64,000 nucleotides of DNA from Mesostigma viride. Taxonomy: Eukaryota > Streptophyta > Mesostigmatophyceae > Mesostigmatales > Mesostigmataceae. Position numbers and translations under genes: made by a program. The stretch lies in assembly GCA_009746045.1 (NCBI GenBank), contig RPFO01000731.1:1-64000 (forward strand), read 5' to 3'. Positions 1 through 8,553 of this stretch are shown piece by piece (the first letter of the stretch is position 1; each line of letters starts with the position of its first letter). The notes under the pieces were generated by a model. The model had not been told where the DNA came from and ran no database searches. It saw only the letters and a program-made list of their open reading frames with translations.

Positions 1-4
1 CCCC

Positions 5-373
5 ATGACTCACATAATTGCGTTTGAAGAGCTCGACACCGCCGCAACAATGTCCCAGGTGCTGTGGGAGGATGACAAGAATGACAGGATGTCCGAATAC
101 AGTTTGGATGACGACAAGGTGGAGGATTGCATATTTCACAGGTTATCAGACCCTGACGTGACAGAGGACGAAGAGGCGATTCATCAAATGAGCATCCAGG
201 CGTTCACGTTTAACGACGCCCAGTCCTTCTGCATGTTTCATGGCTTCGTGCTGGATATGGTATCCAGGACCGATGAAAGCAATGACCTTGTATTTTCAAT
301 TACCAGGCATTACCCTCGCGGGGATGCCAATTCCTACGTCACAATGTTGGAGAGTTACATGAATGCTGGATAA
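5..373 (+). CDS. Hypothetical protein, 122 aa
   Basis: An intact ORF begins at the first ATG of the window. The product is acidic (many Asp and Glu, pI clearly low) with no membrane segment, no cysteine pairs and no motif I recognise. It lies tail-to-tail with the minus-strand gene ending near 404, with about 30 nt between them. Codon use and spacing fit the surrounding viral genes, so it is probably real. The start could lie upstream of the window, because only four bases precede the ATG. Confidence 0.55.
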   Translation: MTHIIAFEELDTAATMSQVLWEDDKNDRMSEYSLDDDKVEDCIFHRLSDPDVTEDEEAIHQMSIQAFTFNDAQSFCMFHGFVLDMVSRTDESNDLVFSITRHYPRGDANSYVTMLESYMNAG

Positions 374-403
374 GTTTGTCATTATTATTATTAGATGAAT
401 AAA

Positions 404-770
404 TCACTCGGCAACCGCAACGGGTGCCTGATCGGACATATCCTCGGCAACAATGCCGCCGCCCTTCTTTGAATTGTTGTTTCCGAGCACGTATTTCAGC
501 GCAAAGTCTCCCGCCGTCATGTCATTAAAAAGCAGGTGCTGGGTTTGGATGGCGGTCCCCTTCCTCCTGATCTGATTGAGACACTTCCTCACGTCCCCCA
601 CGCTCATGTCGGGCACGGACGAACTCATGACGTGGGGGCGGCTGGACTCGGTCACTTTGCTTGCGTCAGACTCCGCGGACACGGGGCCCGTCACCCCCTT
701 CCGCTTCTTGTTCTTCTTCTCCACAACGGGCGCCGCGTTTTCCTGGACAGCTGGCTGGGAGTTTCCATGT
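404..770 (-). CDS. Small Lys-rich hypothetical protein
   Basis: The frame covering 404-724 codes for about 106 aa. It has a basic N-terminus (EKKNKKRKG), a Ser-rich linker and a more ordered C-terminal half (VGDVRKCLNQIRRKGTAIQ). The only initiator in this frame is GTG at 724, unusual for a eukaryotic virus. The nearest ATG (about 770) opens a frame two positions off, so either the N-terminus is shifted by an indel or the start is misjudged. No known domain; a nucleic-acid-binding role is only a guess from the basic tail. Confidence 0.45.
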
Positions 771-899
771 TGTGTGTGTGACCGTGTATGAACTAAGCCT
801 GGATAATTTATCCCGTGTTATAAGCGCACACCCTCACCCCCCGTTGGGGAACGCATCCAGCTTTTTTTTGTCTGTGTATCGTAGGACGTGCCGGACGCG

Positions 900-1983
900 A
901 TGTCCGGTGTCACTCACTACACCGTGGAGGCCGTCATGCAGCAATGCATCGACACCCTGCAGAGTAGGCAACAGAATCTCGGTCAATGGAAAGAGGAGGC
1001 CGATAAACTCGAACGGGAAGCGCAGTCGACACAAGATTGGGACGCCAAAATGAAGGCCAGGTTGGCCGCGCGGGCCCTTAGAAGCACCATAGCCAAGGTG
1101 GAGGGGGGGGAGTATGACGAGTTCCTCCTGGACATCCTGCCCACGTACAGGAAGTACAAGGACACGTTCGACGGCGCCGGGGCCAAGAAGCGCAACAAGA
1201 CCGACCCCCCTGGTGGAAAAAAGACAGCGACAAACAGGGGCGAGATATTCCGCGAGTTCATCCGAGTGGTGCAAAAGTACCCTTCCTCAACGTACCGACG
1301 GGCACGGCACAGGTGACAGACGAGCCGGCCTGTACGGCTTCTGCCCCGCGTGCAACACCAACATGGTGGAGAACTCGCGAGAGGCGCTGCTCTTGTGCTC
1401 GGCGTGCGGCCTCACGTCCGAGATGTGCAATGACTCGGAAAGGAACGTGCCCTACGGCACCCCCGTGTGCGTCACCGACTACTGCTACAAGCGGATCAAC
1501 CACTTCAACGAGACGCTGTCACAGTTCCACGCGAGGGAGAAGTCCTCCATCCCGCAAGAGGTTATCGACAGCCTCGCCACCGAGTTCAAGAAGGCAAGGA
1601 TAGCGGACACCAGCGCGCTGACCCCGAGCATAGTGCGCAAGTTCCTTCGCAAGCTTCGGCTATCCAAGTACTTCGAGCACTCCGTCCAGATCACCCACAT
1701 GTTCAGCGGCACCCCTCCGCCCACCATGACCCAGGTGCAGGAGGACAAACTGAGGACCATGTTCCGCCTCGTGCAGGAGCCCTTCGAGCAGGTTGTGCCA
1801 AAGGGGCGCAAGAACTTCCTCAACTACTCGTACTGCATCCACAAGATGTGCCAGCTACTGGAATACGACGAGTTCCTGTCCCACTTCCCCCTCCTGAAGA
1901 GCAAGGAGAAGTTGTGGGATCAGGATGAGATTTGGAAGAACATTTGCAAGAAGCTCAACTGGCAGTTCATCCCCTCCAAGTGA
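900..1983 (+). CDS. VLTF3-like late transcription factor (frameshifted)
   Basis: This is a homologue of poxvirus late transcription factor 3 (A2-type), an NCLDV core gene that directs late gene transcription. The diagnostic part is the central zinc-binding region: CPAC, then CSACG about 25 residues on, followed by the family signature YKRINHFNETLSQF and the helical C-terminal domain ending at 1983. The N-terminal ~125 aa (from ATG 900) are in another frame. The shift lies between about 1265 and 1330, and two small indels may be involved, because a third frame there also reads plausibly. Combined length is about 360 aa, normal for the family. The gene is convergent with the minus-strand gene ending at 1993. 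No in-frame stop occurs elsewhere, so a sequence error is as likely as inactivation. Confidence 0.88.
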
Positions 1984-1992
1984 CGGCCCGAC

Positions 1993-2469
1993 TCACGCGC
2001 GGGTCTTGCGCCCCAACATCTCGAACCGCAGCACGATCGTCCAATCGGCAAGGTTGGGGATCGCGCTAGACGTGAACTGGTCGATCGTGTCGAGGTGGCA
2101 CACCCTGATTTTGACAGAGCCCCCGTCCCGCAGCAGAAAAGGGTCGGACACCGGGAGACAGTTTTGCTGGTCGGTGATAGAGTAGTTGCTAGAGGAAGCG
2201 CTTGTGGCCACCGTAGTGGCGATCGGTGTCATGTCGCCACTAGAGCAAGGGAACGCGTCCGACAATATCCCGATGACCGTCCGAGTGCCCTTCGGCACGA
2301 AACCCTTGATGGACGCAAATAACACGTGCGCCTTCCACCGCCCATCGAGAATGGGAGCGGATGGGTCGGGAGGGATCTGCACAGTCCACTCGTTAAACTC
2401 GGTGGACACCGTCTTCGCGGTGGTGGACGTGTTGGCAGAGAAGAGCGTCAGCACGTACACGTCTGTCAT
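1993..2469 (-). CDS. Hypothetical protein, 158 aa
   Basis: The frame is open from 2592, but the ATG at 2469 (MTDVYVLTLF) is preferred: it leaves an 80-nt divergent spacer to the plus-strand gene at 2552 instead of overlapping it. The product is rich in Ser, Thr and Val with alternating hydrophobic stretches, suggesting a beta-rich fold. It has no transmembrane helix and no recognised motif, and ends in a basic tail (GRKTRA). It sits beside other probable virion or late genes. Function unknown. Confidence 0.55.
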   Translation of the reverse strand: MTDVYVLTLFSANTSTTAKTVSTEFNEWTVQIPPDPSAPILDGRWKAHVLFASIKGFVPKGTRTVIGILSDAFPCSSGDMTPIATTVATSASSSNYSITDQQNCLPVSDPFLLRDGGSVKIRVCHLDTIDQFTSSAIPNLADWTIVLRFEMLGRKTRA

Positions 2470-2551
2470 GGCCACTTTGCTGATAGTAAGCGAGAGAATT
2501 ATGTCGCGCGCGTTTATGTGGCGCGTATTGTGGGCGGTACTTGTTGAAACG

Positions 2552-2980
2552 ATGACGCTCGGAATCATCTCCATCAACTGCCCCGTGGCCAAGTCGCTCC
2601 CCTACGCCGGAGTGTACCGCCCCGCCATGGCCAAAGCCCACTACTGCGAGGTGGACCTGGACACGGGCGAATATGGCAAACTGTCGGCGCTGCACTCCTT
2701 CCGGTTCAAAGTCCCGCTCAATTCCCGCCCGACAGATGATGACGTGCGCGCCGTTAACATGCTGTTTGCCATATTGAGGGGAAACTATCCGCGCGATCAC
2801 ATCACCATCGTCGAGTTCGACGACCACTCGACTCGCTACGGCACCGTCTACATTGTAACGTCAGACGACTCCAATGGCCCCGTGCCCTATAACGACTTCA
2901 AGGCCCACCGCACGGTGCTAGACTTTGAACTGCGCCAAAGCCAGATGGAGGACGGGGGGGTGGTGTACGAGTTCCCTTAA
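2552..2980 (+). CDS. Hypothetical protein, 142 aa
   Basis: This ORF starts at ATG 2552 (MTLGIISINCPV). The same frame is open far upstream, but that part is antisense to the 1993-2469 gene. The product is a mixed alpha/beta protein without membrane segments or zinc ligands; features include RAVNMLFAILRGNYPRDH and an acidic patch. The stop at 2980 is followed within 15 nt by AATAAA (2990-2995), a plausible 3'-end signal. No family assignment. Another ATG (MAKAHYCEV) 25 codons in is a possible alternative start. Confidence 0.6.
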   Translation: MTLGIISINCPVAKSLPYAGVYRPAMAKAHYCEVDLDTGEYGKLSALHSFRFKVPLNSRPTDDDVRAVNMLFAILRGNYPRDHITIVEFDDHSTRYGTVYIVTSDDSNGPVPYNDFKAHRTVLDFELRQSQMEDGGVVYEFP

Positions 2981-3069
2981 TATATTTTTAATAAAATTCA
3001 GACACATTGGATGACACAAATCGAGTTTATTTACAATTGCAGGGGTGATAACGCTCCAAAGGCGAACGG

Positions 3070-3685
3070 CTATTGGAGTGCATCGGTCAGCGGGGGCGTC
3101 TTCTCGACACCGCTTGCTCTCAGGCTCTTAAGACCCTTTAACAGCATGGAAGTGACCGACTTGGCAATGACCAATTCCCTCTGTGCGTTGTCCAGCTGTG
3201 TCCTCCACTTCTCTGCAGCCATGTTTTGGCTCCTCAAAGTCATCTCCAACCGTTTGATGTCAGCCTCCTTCTCAGAAATGACCTCTTGGAGTTGTCTTTT
3301 CTGCTTAACAAGCTTGTTCTTCGCCCTCGCGTGCCTCTTCCTGGCGGCATCCTTATCATTCTTGTACTTTGTCATCGCATTCCCCAGAGTGTCCTTTATC
3401 TCAACAAACTGGGCATGGACAGTGGCCAAGAATTCCCTGGGAACAAGCACCTTGGACGGAGGGGGGTGCTCATTTCCTGCCGTCGAACAGGGCTTTTCCA
3501 CCTCATTTAGCCCGATGGAGGAATGTTTTCCTTGTCGGAATCATAGCTGCAGTCTGAGCCGCTCCACCCCCCATAATTGCTGCCCCTTTCTGCCATAGCC
3601 AGAAGCACACTTTAGACGGATGGCAGTCGGAACAGAGGGCCTTTTCACAATGGCTGGCTTTTGCCCACAAGAAATTCCGTGCCAT
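3070..3685 (-). CDS. Coiled-coil protein, copy A (frameshifted)
   Basis: The C-terminal ~143 aa (3070-3501) hold the conserved block KVLVPREFLATVHAQF followed by a Lys/Arg/Glu-rich coiled coil of about 90 residues. It is a clear paralogue of the gene at 62848-63381, which has VFVPREFVTTVHSQF and the same coiled coil. The N-terminus is spread over other frames: DSDKENIPPS is readable around 3513-3545 (paralogue: DSDKENMPPS), and SHCEKAL around 3650 matches SNCERAI there. Two small frame changes near 3505 and 3550-3600 therefore separate the pieces. It is divergent from the zinc-finger gene at 4257, and the same neighbour pair recurs at the other end of the window. Function unknown. Confidence 0.65.
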
Positions 3686-4256
3686 GCAGGCAAATGCTGA
3701 AATTTTACTAGGTGGCAAGATCATACAAATGTTGCCCTGTCAGCAGAGATCTGTGAGATTCCTGCTGACTGTGCATACAGAGATCTGGTCCGTGCGAAAT
3801 CCGAGATCTGGCGTCATCCGTCTGACAGAGAGATCTCCGTACGGATAGTGTGACGTCGGATCTGCCAGATATTTTTTCGTGACTCAGCCGAAATAGCAGG
3901 ACCTTCTAGAAGCGAAATCTTGCCCATCCATCTGTGGATACTCCTGGCCGCTGGTTTCTTGCCCAAATTTCTTAAAAGGTCTTGCCACCCCTTTGCACAC
4001 CCACAGTCCACAGCCTCCATACCCAGCACCCAGTGCCCCTCTACAGGCAGCCATTTTCGCATCTCGTGCGTCCAAAATCCATCTGTGGGCCACAGTCAGC
4101 CAGCTTCAGGTATTGCAGACTGTGTTTTCCTGGCCCTTTGCAAACATTTCTTGGCTTTCCATGCCCCTTGCCACTGTTTCATGGCCTTTTAATGGTGTCT
4201 CTGCCCCTTGCAAACATTTCTTTCCCCTTGGCTGTCTTTTCCTTCTTGCAGGGGTC
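3686..4256. promoter_or_regulatory. Divergent intergenic region with AGATCT motifs
   Basis: This is a 570-nt gene-poor spacer between the divergent coiled-coil and zinc-finger genes. Between 3741 and 3871 it holds several AGATCTG/GAGATCT motifs (cagagatctgtgaga, atccgagatctggcgtc, gagagatctccg), some next to GTGACGT. The same motifs occur as a tandem array in the matching spacer of the second module copy (63404-63660). The distal half (3990-4250) has a direct repeat of ccttgcaaacatttctt (near 4135 and 4205) and CT-rich stretches before the ATG. No convincing ORF. A bidirectional promoter is inferred from position and motif sharing only. Confidence 0.45.
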
Positions 4257-5217
4257 ATGAGTGCTCATCAGCCTGCATGGGATCAACCTGTGTTGGAGGA
4301 CAAGATGGTCCAGAGGTATATCACCCAGGACACCACGTGGATGCATAACCCAGAAACGGGAGAGAAGATCTACCGGACCCAGAAAAACAAGGCGGATGCT
4401 GAGAACTGGAAGAAGAACAACCCTGGGAAGGAGCCCCACGTCCCCACCCAGAGGTGCTTACGTTGCAAGCAGCTGAAGCCAACAGACTCCTTCCTCACCG
4501 AGTCGGGCAAGTGGGACGAGTGCAATCCATGCCGCGACAACATGGAGAAGTTTGCCAGAAGGAGGGACGACTCCATTCGCGCGACTGCCAAGAAGGAGGT
4601 CGCCAGGATCGCTGGAGGGGCGGTGTCAGAGGATCTCCCAATCCTTCCCAAGTGCGGCAGGGGGGATAAGGAGTTTGAGGATGCCATCAGACAGGTACGC
4701 GATTACAGCGTCGGGGGGGGGGCGACGAGGGGCTGGACGGTCTGGGCTCTTGCCTTCTGTGCGAGGAACGCCTCGAAAGCGTTCACGTCCCCACAACCAA
4801 GCAGAGGCACTTCCACGCCGGCGGTGCTTGCGGTGGCTGCGTAGTGCAGTTCCTGATCAAGCAGGAGGACGACAGCGACGCCGACTGCCCCATCTGCATC
4901 GTGGAGAAGCGCCCCCTGGACCTGGTGGCCAAGCTGCAGTTCCCCTACTTCACCTTCGACTTCACGCTGACGGCCCTCGCCCACGTACTCAACGGCGACT
5001 GGTACGGCGGTGCGGACTTCTTCATGCTGCAGGAGGAGGAGAAGGAGCCCGAGGAGCTGCCCCCTGTTTGCCCCCGGCGAGGGCGCGCGCACTGGGGGCG
5101 GGCGTCGACGCCGAGAGCGCATTGAAGTGCGAGGAGACGTTTCTGAGTGGCACCCAGCCTGGTGACAAGTGGGAGGTGGAGGTGATCGAGGAGACCCCCC
5201 CTCTCCCAAGCGCGTGA
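4257..5217 (+). CDS. Zinc-finger/RING-like protein, copy A (frameshifted)
   Basis: Starts at ATG 4257. The N-terminus has the block HNPETGEKIYRTQKNKADAE, shared with the truncated gene at 63873. It is followed by a four-Cys zinc finger (CLRC, 18 residues, CNPC) in the K-x2-D-x-F context typical of small viral and phage zinc domains. After a shift at the nine-to-ten G run near 4709-4719 the protein continues as a RING-like finger: CLLC, then HFHAGGACGGC, then CPIC. A second shift near 5065-5100 restores the frame that ends at 5217 (EVIEETPPLPSA). Total about 320 aa. A RING suggests E3 ubiquitin ligase activity toward host proteins; this is inferred from the Cys/His spacing alone. Confidence 0.65.
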
Positions 5218-5499
5218 GGCCGTTTAGGCGGTGTGCCCCCACTCTTCCGTTTGGCAAGTGATATGCGTGTCTCACTATGCTTGATGGAATTTGCCAAGTT
5301 AACTCCAGATGGAATTGTGAAGTTAATTAACAAATCAATAAAGTTGAGCACATTATGTCCCACTCCTCGTGTCTTTCGGCTTCGTAATCAGCTCATGACC
5401 CACTAGAATCTCGCTAGCCTTGTCAGTACGTACCCCGGGCGTCCACGGGTGCGCCCACTCACAGCTAGATTTACCTTAGAATAGTACGCACCATCCACC

Positions 5500-6342
5500 A
5501 TGTCCCAGGTGGTCCGCTACCTGACCCCCGCGGACGGGACAGAGGAGGACCCCCGGTTCAGTGGCAAGATCCGCGTGACGGATGACGGCAGAATCTCCGT
5601 GTATGATGCCATGGCTGCTATTGGCATTTCACAGCCCAGAGTGTACTTTCTCAACCTTCAAAAGGCCAATGAGGAGGTTGTTAAAATTTTTAACTACCTC
5701 AAATTCCCTGGCCCTGGCCAGCGAGAGACGCCCGTGACCGACCGACAGGGCATGGCCAAGATTATAATGCTGCTGCCCGGCAAGGTCGCCGCCAAGTTCA
5801 GGGATGAGCTGTCCATCCTCCTGGAGCGCTACCTTAATGCTGACCGCACTCTCGCCCAGGACATTCTGCGGAGGGCAGATGCCAAGGAGGACGCCATAGC
5901 TAACCTGGCTGACAATACCCGCATCCGCAACTCGTGTGCCGCGAAGGCACTGGGCGAAACCATCAAGGGGTACATCGACTCTCACGACTGTGGTCCGATC
6001 TACGCAATGGTTCACGACACCAACAACGTTGCCGCAACTGGAAAGAAGGCCAGCGAGTTAAAGGCCATGTTTGGGGCATCCAAGTCCTCCTCGTCGCGCG
6101 ACCTACTGACAGAAAAGCAGAGTGCCGCCATGCTATTGTTACAGCTGTGCGAGGCTGATGAGATAAAAATGACCGGCGATAACCCCCTCACTGTGGCCAA
6201 GAGGAACAGAGAGACATTTGAGCCGGTGTTTAAGGCAAAAGGTCTGCATGACGAATTTGCGCACGAGGAGTGCATCAGGGACAATGTGAAAGTCATGCGG
6301 CTTAACCAGAAGGCCACCAAGGCCAATGTCATTTCAGCTTAA
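5500..6342 (+). CDS. BRO-like protein, copy A
   Basis: An intact 280-aa ORF. The N-terminal ~115 aa resemble the BRO-N/MSV199-type domain common in large DNA viruses: GKIRVTDDGRISVYD, then GQRETPVTDRQGMAKII, then a LLPGK..AKFRDELSILLERYL helix. These domains usually bind DNA and are linked to transcription control or host chromatin. The C-terminal half is helical and unassigned. It is paralogous to 61150-62031 over the whole N-domain and parts of the C-terminus. The stop is followed by AATAAA (6353-6358). It lies between the zinc-finger gene and PCNA and probably belongs to the same accessory module as the preceding two genes. Confidence 0.75.
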   Translation: MSQVVRYLTPADGTEEDPRFSGKIRVTDDGRISVYDAMAAIGISQPRVYFLNLQKANEEVVKIFNYLKFPGPGQRETPVTDRQGMAKIIMLLPGKVAAKFRDELSILLERYLNADRTLAQDILRRADAKEDAIANLADNTRIRNSCAAKALGETIKGYIDSHDCGPIYAMVHDTNNVAATGKKASELKAMFGASKSSSSRDLLTEKQSAAMLLLQLCEADEIKMTGDNPLTVAKRNRETFEPVFKAKGLHDEFAHEECIRDNVKVMRLNQKATKANVISA

Positions 6343-6372
6343 ATAGTGAAGTAATAAAGCATCCTATTCCTC

Positions 6373-7155
6373 TCAATCGTTCATGTCGATGTCCGCGTCG
6401 ATCTTGGGGGCCAGCGCGAACATGAGCACGCCCAAGTCCCCCACCTTGTACTTCACTATGATGGGGTAATCGTGGCTCAAGAACAGCTGCACACTATTGC
6501 ACAGTCCGGCGCTCTTAGAAAACGTGCACAGGTAACGCAGCGAGTACACCTCGTTTATGACCTCCTTCTCGTCCTTCACGTCCACCTCCATCTCGGGGAA
6601 CTCCTCCCCGATCTCCAAGTGACAATCGCCGATGTCGCCGGAGCACGACATGGTGATGTGCCTGCCCTCGCACTTCACGTTCACCGTGTCGGCCACCACC
6701 GAGAGGTCGCGGCAGATCTTTTGGAACTCCGAGCTGACCATGGTGATCGCGACCGAGTACTCCTTCTCGGGTATTTCCAGACTGCTCTCGTCGATGTCCA
6801 GCAGCTTCATCGTGTAGGACCACTTGGTGTTCTTCACCTTGTTCACGATGTTGATCTCCATCACCTCCTGTTTCGTCACATCGAGCCGCAGCTCGAGCTC
6901 GTCGTTGCTGGACACGTTCTTCAGCAGCTTGTACAGGTTCAGCAGGCTCACGCCCACCGTGAAATTCTGCGAGCAAGAGTACTCCTCGATCTTGTCCGCT
7001 TGCAGGTTCACATGGAACAGAGCGCAGTGGCACCCGTCCATGGCGGTGATGTGCACGCCATTGGGGTCGAACCGCACATTCACGTCGTTGGTCAGCTCCT
7101 TCAGCGCCTCCACCAGCAGCTTAATGGACGACCCCTGGACGGTCCTGAACTCCAT
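6373..7155 (-). CDS. PCNA-like DNA sliding clamp
   Basis: Intact, 260 aa, the normal PCNA length. The N-terminus MEFRTVQGSSIKLLVEALKE and the segment ITAMDGCHCALFHVNL match the first clamp domain (canonical ...MDxSHVxLV). The interdomain region and the C-terminal YxLRYLCTFSKSAGL / LSHDYPIIVKYKVGDLG / FALAPKID follow eukaryotic and NCLDV PCNA closely. As a homotrimeric ring it would tether the viral DNA polymerase and other PIP-box proteins during replication. It is transcribed toward the BRO-like gene, with only 30 nt between their ends. No oddities. It is the only DNA replication protein in the window. Confidence 0.95.
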   Translation of the reverse strand: MEFRTVQGSSIKLLVEALKELTNDVNVRFDPNGVHITAMDGCHCALFHVNLQADKIEEYSCSQNFTVGVSLLNLYKLLKNVSSNDELELRLDVTKQEVMEINIVNKVKNTKWSYTMKLLDIDESSLEIPEKEYSVAITMVSSEFQKICRDLSVVADTVNVKCEGRHITMSCSGDIGDCHLEIGEEFPEMEVDVKDEKEVINEVYSLRYLCTFSKSAGLCNSVQLFLSHDYPIIVKYKVGDLGVLMFALAPKIDADIDMND

Positions 7156-7245
7156 TATGGTACGCGTGCGACTGTTTTTGTGCTAATGTAAGCGCGGGAG
7201 CGTCCAGACGAGGACGAGCGTCCGGCAGCGGACACGATGCGGCGG

Positions 7246-7526
7246 CTAGGGTGGGAGCTCGAACGGGGCCTCGTACACAATGGCTCCGAGTAAGGTGTAG
7301 TTTATGAAGTTCGGGTCGGTGTCCTCCTGTATCGGATTCCTTCCGTTTTCTGCAGCACGTACATGGCCGTGTGCCATTCCCCGTCCCTTTTCACCTGCGT
7401 GGTATACAGCCTGAAGTTGCCGATGTCCAATGGGTTTGTGGACAACAAACTGTCCCCCGTCGCCGTGAACCGGATGCGGTTGTTTATGTTGACGTAATCG
7501 GCTGTCAAGCGGGTGACGGAAGACAT
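7246..7526 (-). CDS. Small hypothetical protein (frameshifted)
   Basis: ATG at 7526 opens a frame with MSSVTRLTADYVNINN and ends prematurely near 7302. A neighbouring frame continues from about 7335 with DPNFINYTLLGAIVYEAP to a stop at 7246. The two parts fit as one ~93-aa beta-rich protein with a one-base shift near the tctgtat/ggattcc stretch at about 7328-7345. It is divergent from the gene at 7617 with a 90-nt spacer. No family recognised. Confidence 0.5.
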
Positions 7527-7616
7527 CGTGCTGATTATAGCAACAGGAAATATGTCGCCACCAACCGCGGCCAGAAGGGACCAATTAAAATATAAAGTAC
7601 ACGTAAGAACGCCAGC

Positions 7617-7970
7617 ATGAACAAGTGTCGCAAGGAGAAGGCCGCCATTACCAACTCCGATAAGGCGCTGCTCGGAGTGTTGCTGTCCGGCATGAAACAG
7701 GGGTGGAGCGCGTCGCTGGACGGAGAAGGCAACGTGGTGTTCGAAGTGCCAGAAGACGACGAGATGCCGCACACGGACGTGTGCATGAACCAGCATTTTG
7801 TGGGCGGCGGCGAGCAATTCGATACTGATCACGACGGCATCTTCGATTTGATCGCGCACGTCATGTCGTCCGGGTTGAAGCCCCCGGCCGCAGCACAAGG
7901 CATCGACAAGGTTATACAGGTCGGAAACCGCAAGCTGAGACTGACGGTCTCTGTGCGCGAGGAGGATTGA
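7617..7970 (+). CDS. Hypothetical protein, 117 aa
   Basis: Intact ORF with a basic N-terminus (MNKCRKEKAA), then a mixed alpha/beta domain with several acidic stretches (EVPEDDEMPH, DTDHDGIFD) and a basic VGNRKLRLTV strand near the end. The DTDHDGIFD segment superficially resembles an EF-hand loop, but without the flanking helices I do not call it one. No membrane segment. Unassigned. Confidence 0.6.
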   Translation: MNKCRKEKAAITNSDKALLGVLLSGMKQGWSASLDGEGNVVFEVPEDDEMPHTDVCMNQHFVGGGEQFDTDHDGIFDLIAHVMSSGLKPPAAAQGIDKVIQVGNRKLRLTVSVREED

Positions 7971-8042
7971 TAAGCACCCCTTATGTGTTAATAACCAATC
8001 GCGTTTTACATTGCAATAATTTGTATGCGTCTAATAGGAACA

Positions 8043-8553
8043 TGGACGAAGAGGCACAAAACATACTGTCCACATTCATAAAGGAGGCCAACCTGCCCCC
8101 GCCTCAACCCAAACTGCAGACGGGCCCTACTGCCGCCAACCCCGCCAACCGCCATCAATACATAGTGAAAATGGGGGACACCTGGGAATCCATAGCCAGC
8201 GCCGCAGGGGTGCAGGTCACCGAGCTCATAGCCAAGAACATTCACGTGCACCCCCGCTACCTATCACCGGGCGACGTGCTGATAATACCCCAGGAGATGA
8301 CGTCCGAGGACTTTGCCAGGATCATCCTCAACCAAGGAAACAAAGTGTCTGTGTCTCGCGCCCAGGAGCCACACCGGCAGCGGGGCGCGGAAGCCCAATC
8401 CTCGCTTGGCGCCACGACAGTGGGGGGGGGAGAGAGGACCTGCTGAACAACATCCTGGCACTCAGTGGTGTGCCCGTGGAAGTCGCGGCACCGATCGTGG
8501 AGAGCATGGCGCGGTCGTCGGCGGGGAGTGCGGCGTCCGCGTTTACGTCATGA
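8043..8553 (+). CDS. LysM-domain protein (frameshifted)
   Basis: Residues about 40-85 form a LysM module: YIVKMGDTWESIASAAGVQ, then LIAKNI and LSPGDVLIIP, matching the family pattern V-x-GDTL-x-IA...L...N........G..L.IP. LysM binds N-acetylglucosamine polymers such as peptidoglycan or chitin, so a virion-surface or cell-wall contact role is plausible. The ORF breaks at the nine-G run (8430-8438). In the next frame the protein continues (EDLLNNILALSGVPVEVAAP) to a stop at 8553, overlapping the end of the convergent MCP1 gene by about 10 nt. Total about 170 aa. No signal peptide. Confidence 0.75.

Noticed and set aside
6472..7191. 239-aa plus-strand protein antisense to PCNA
   Set aside because: His/Val/Leu-rich shadow of a GC-biased real gene.
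7801..7860. EF-hand in the 117-aa protein
   Set aside because: DTDHDGIFD fits the loop only in part, and flanking helices are not evident.
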